5,788 nucleotides of DNA from Pseudomonas sp. (GTDB taxonomy: Bacteria; Pseudomonadota; Gammaproteobacteria; Pseudomonadales; Pseudomonadaceae): the NCBI GenBank assembly GCA_003525045.1, contig DQGF01000573.1:1-5788 (forward strand), in the 5' to 3' direction. The notes below the pieces were generated by a model. That model saw only the letters and a list, made by a program, of their open reading frames with translations, was not told the DNA's origin and did no database searches. A program made the position numbers and the translations under genes. This document shows, piece after piece, positions 5,045 through 5,788 of this stretch (positions within the stretch are counted from its first letter, which is position 1; the number at the start of each line of letters is the position of its first letter).

Positions 5045-5788
5045 ATGCAAGACCTCGATCCCGTCGAAACCCAGGAATGGCTGGACGCCCTGGAATCGGT
5101 TCTCGACAAAGAAGGCGAAGACCGTGCTCATTATCTGATGACCCGTATGGGTGAACTCGCGACCCGCAGCGGTTCGCAGTTGCCTTACGCCATCACCACG
5201 CCATACCGCAACACCATCCCCGTTACCCACGAAGCACGCATGCCTGGCGACCTGTTCATGGAACGCCGCATTCGCTCGTTGGTACGCTGGAACGCGATGG
5301 CCATGGTGATGCGGACGAACCTGAAAGATTCTGACCTGGGTGGTCACATCTCCAGCTTCGCCTCCAGCGCTACGCTGTACGACATCGGCTTCAACTATTT
5401 CTTCCAGGCCCCGAGCGACGAACACGGCGGCGACCTGATCTACTTCCAGGGCCACACCTCGCCAGGCGTTTACGCCCGCGCATTCATGGAAGGCCGCATC
5501 ACCGAAGACCAGATGAACAACTTCCGCCAGGAAGTCGACGGTCAAGGCTTGTCGTCCTACCCACACCCATGGCTGATGCCTGATTTCTGGCAGTTCCCGA
5601 CCGTCTCCATGGGTCTGGGTCCGATCCAGGCGATCTACCAGGCACGCTTCATGAAGTACCTGGAAGCCCGTGGCTTTATCCCTGAAGGCAAGCAAAAAGT
5701 CTGGTGTTTCCTGGGCGACGGCGAGTGCGACGAGCCGGAATCCCTGGGCGCGATCTCGCTGGCTGGCCGCGAGAAGCTCGACAACCTG
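5045..5788 (+). CDS. aceE: Pyruvate dehydrogenase E1 component (homodimeric type), 3' part cut off
   Basis: AceE decarboxylates pyruvate with thiamine diphosphate and passes the acetyl group to the lipoyl domains of E2 (AceF) in the cytoplasmic pyruvate dehydrogenase complex (family knowledge). The window holds the first 248 codons exactly, of a protein of about 880 residues, and no stop is reached. Seen: MQDLDPVETQEWLDALE at the start, the N-terminal segment expected to contact E2, then RRIRSLVRWNAMAMV (74-88). GGHISSFASSATLYD (99-113) contains His101 and QGHTSPGVYARAF (135-147) contains His137, matching E. coli His106 and His142. SYPHPWLMPDFWQFPT is at 171-186. The thiamine-diphosphate/Mg motif begins at GDGE (224-227), with Asp225 as the metal ligand, followed by CDEPESLGAISLAGREKLDNL. 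The asparagine that completes this motif lies just past the edge. The start is set by GGAG 6 bases upstream. It is divergent from glnE, and aceF is expected to follow outside the window. The sequence shows no defect. Confidence 0.97.
   Translation, partial: MQDLDPVETQEWLDALESVLDKEGEDRAHYLMTRMGELATRSGSQLPYAITTPYRNTIPVTHEARMPGDLFMERRIRSLVRWNAMAMVMRTNLKDSDLGGHISSFASSATLYDIGFNYFFQAPSDEHGGDLIYFQGHTSPGVYARAFMEGRITEDQMNNFRQEVDGQGLSSYPHPWLMPDFWQFPTVSMGLGPIQAIYQARFMKYLEARGFIPEGKQKVWCFLGDGECDEPESLGAISLAGREKLDNL

Noticed and set aside
4880..5695. 271-codon minus-strand open frame opposite aceE
   Set aside because: The plus strand here encodes an unmistakable AceE N-terminus with its catalytic motifs. 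The antisense product has no recognisable domain and no ribosome site.

Overview
The window looks like chromosomal core DNA from a fluorescent-type Pseudomonas (P. fluorescens/P. putida-like). Codon use is GC-rich. The proteins read like Pseudomonas core proteins, and the order aceE / glnE / waaF / waaC matches the known locus in that genus. I see no mobile element, tRNA, rRNA, CRISPR array or phage gene. The assignment rests on recognising protein sequences by eye, not on a search.

Layout: three genes run leftward. glnE (4663-1724) encodes the complete bifunctional adenylyltransferase/adenylyl-removing enzyme that controls glutamine synthetase. After a 49-base gap holding a strong GC hairpin comes waaF (1674-640), heptosyltransferase II. 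waaC, heptosyltransferase I, follows with a TTG start at 638, one base after the waaF stop, and runs off the left edge. To the right, aceE (pyruvate dehydrogenase E1) starts at 5045 on the plus strand and runs off the right edge, with about the first 28% present. The 381-base divergent region 4664-5044 is AT-rich and unusually dense in inverted repeats.

How the genes fit together: waaF and waaC build the two-heptose inner core of lipopolysaccharide and look translationally coupled. glnE belongs to nitrogen control and appears to head the leftward transcription unit. aceE feeds pyruvate into acetyl-CoA and normally heads an aceEF operon. The best regulatory signal is a pair of near-identical 15-bp palindromes (4870-4884 and 4922-4936), centred 52 bp apart upstream of aceE. 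They look like binding sites for a dimeric carbon-metabolism regulator, with HexR the first candidate. The genes themselves are ordinary. I found no evidence for a new multi-gene system; the points worth a second look are in the control region, the gene junctions, and the absence of ilvE, which I recall lying between glnE and waaF in P. aeruginosa.
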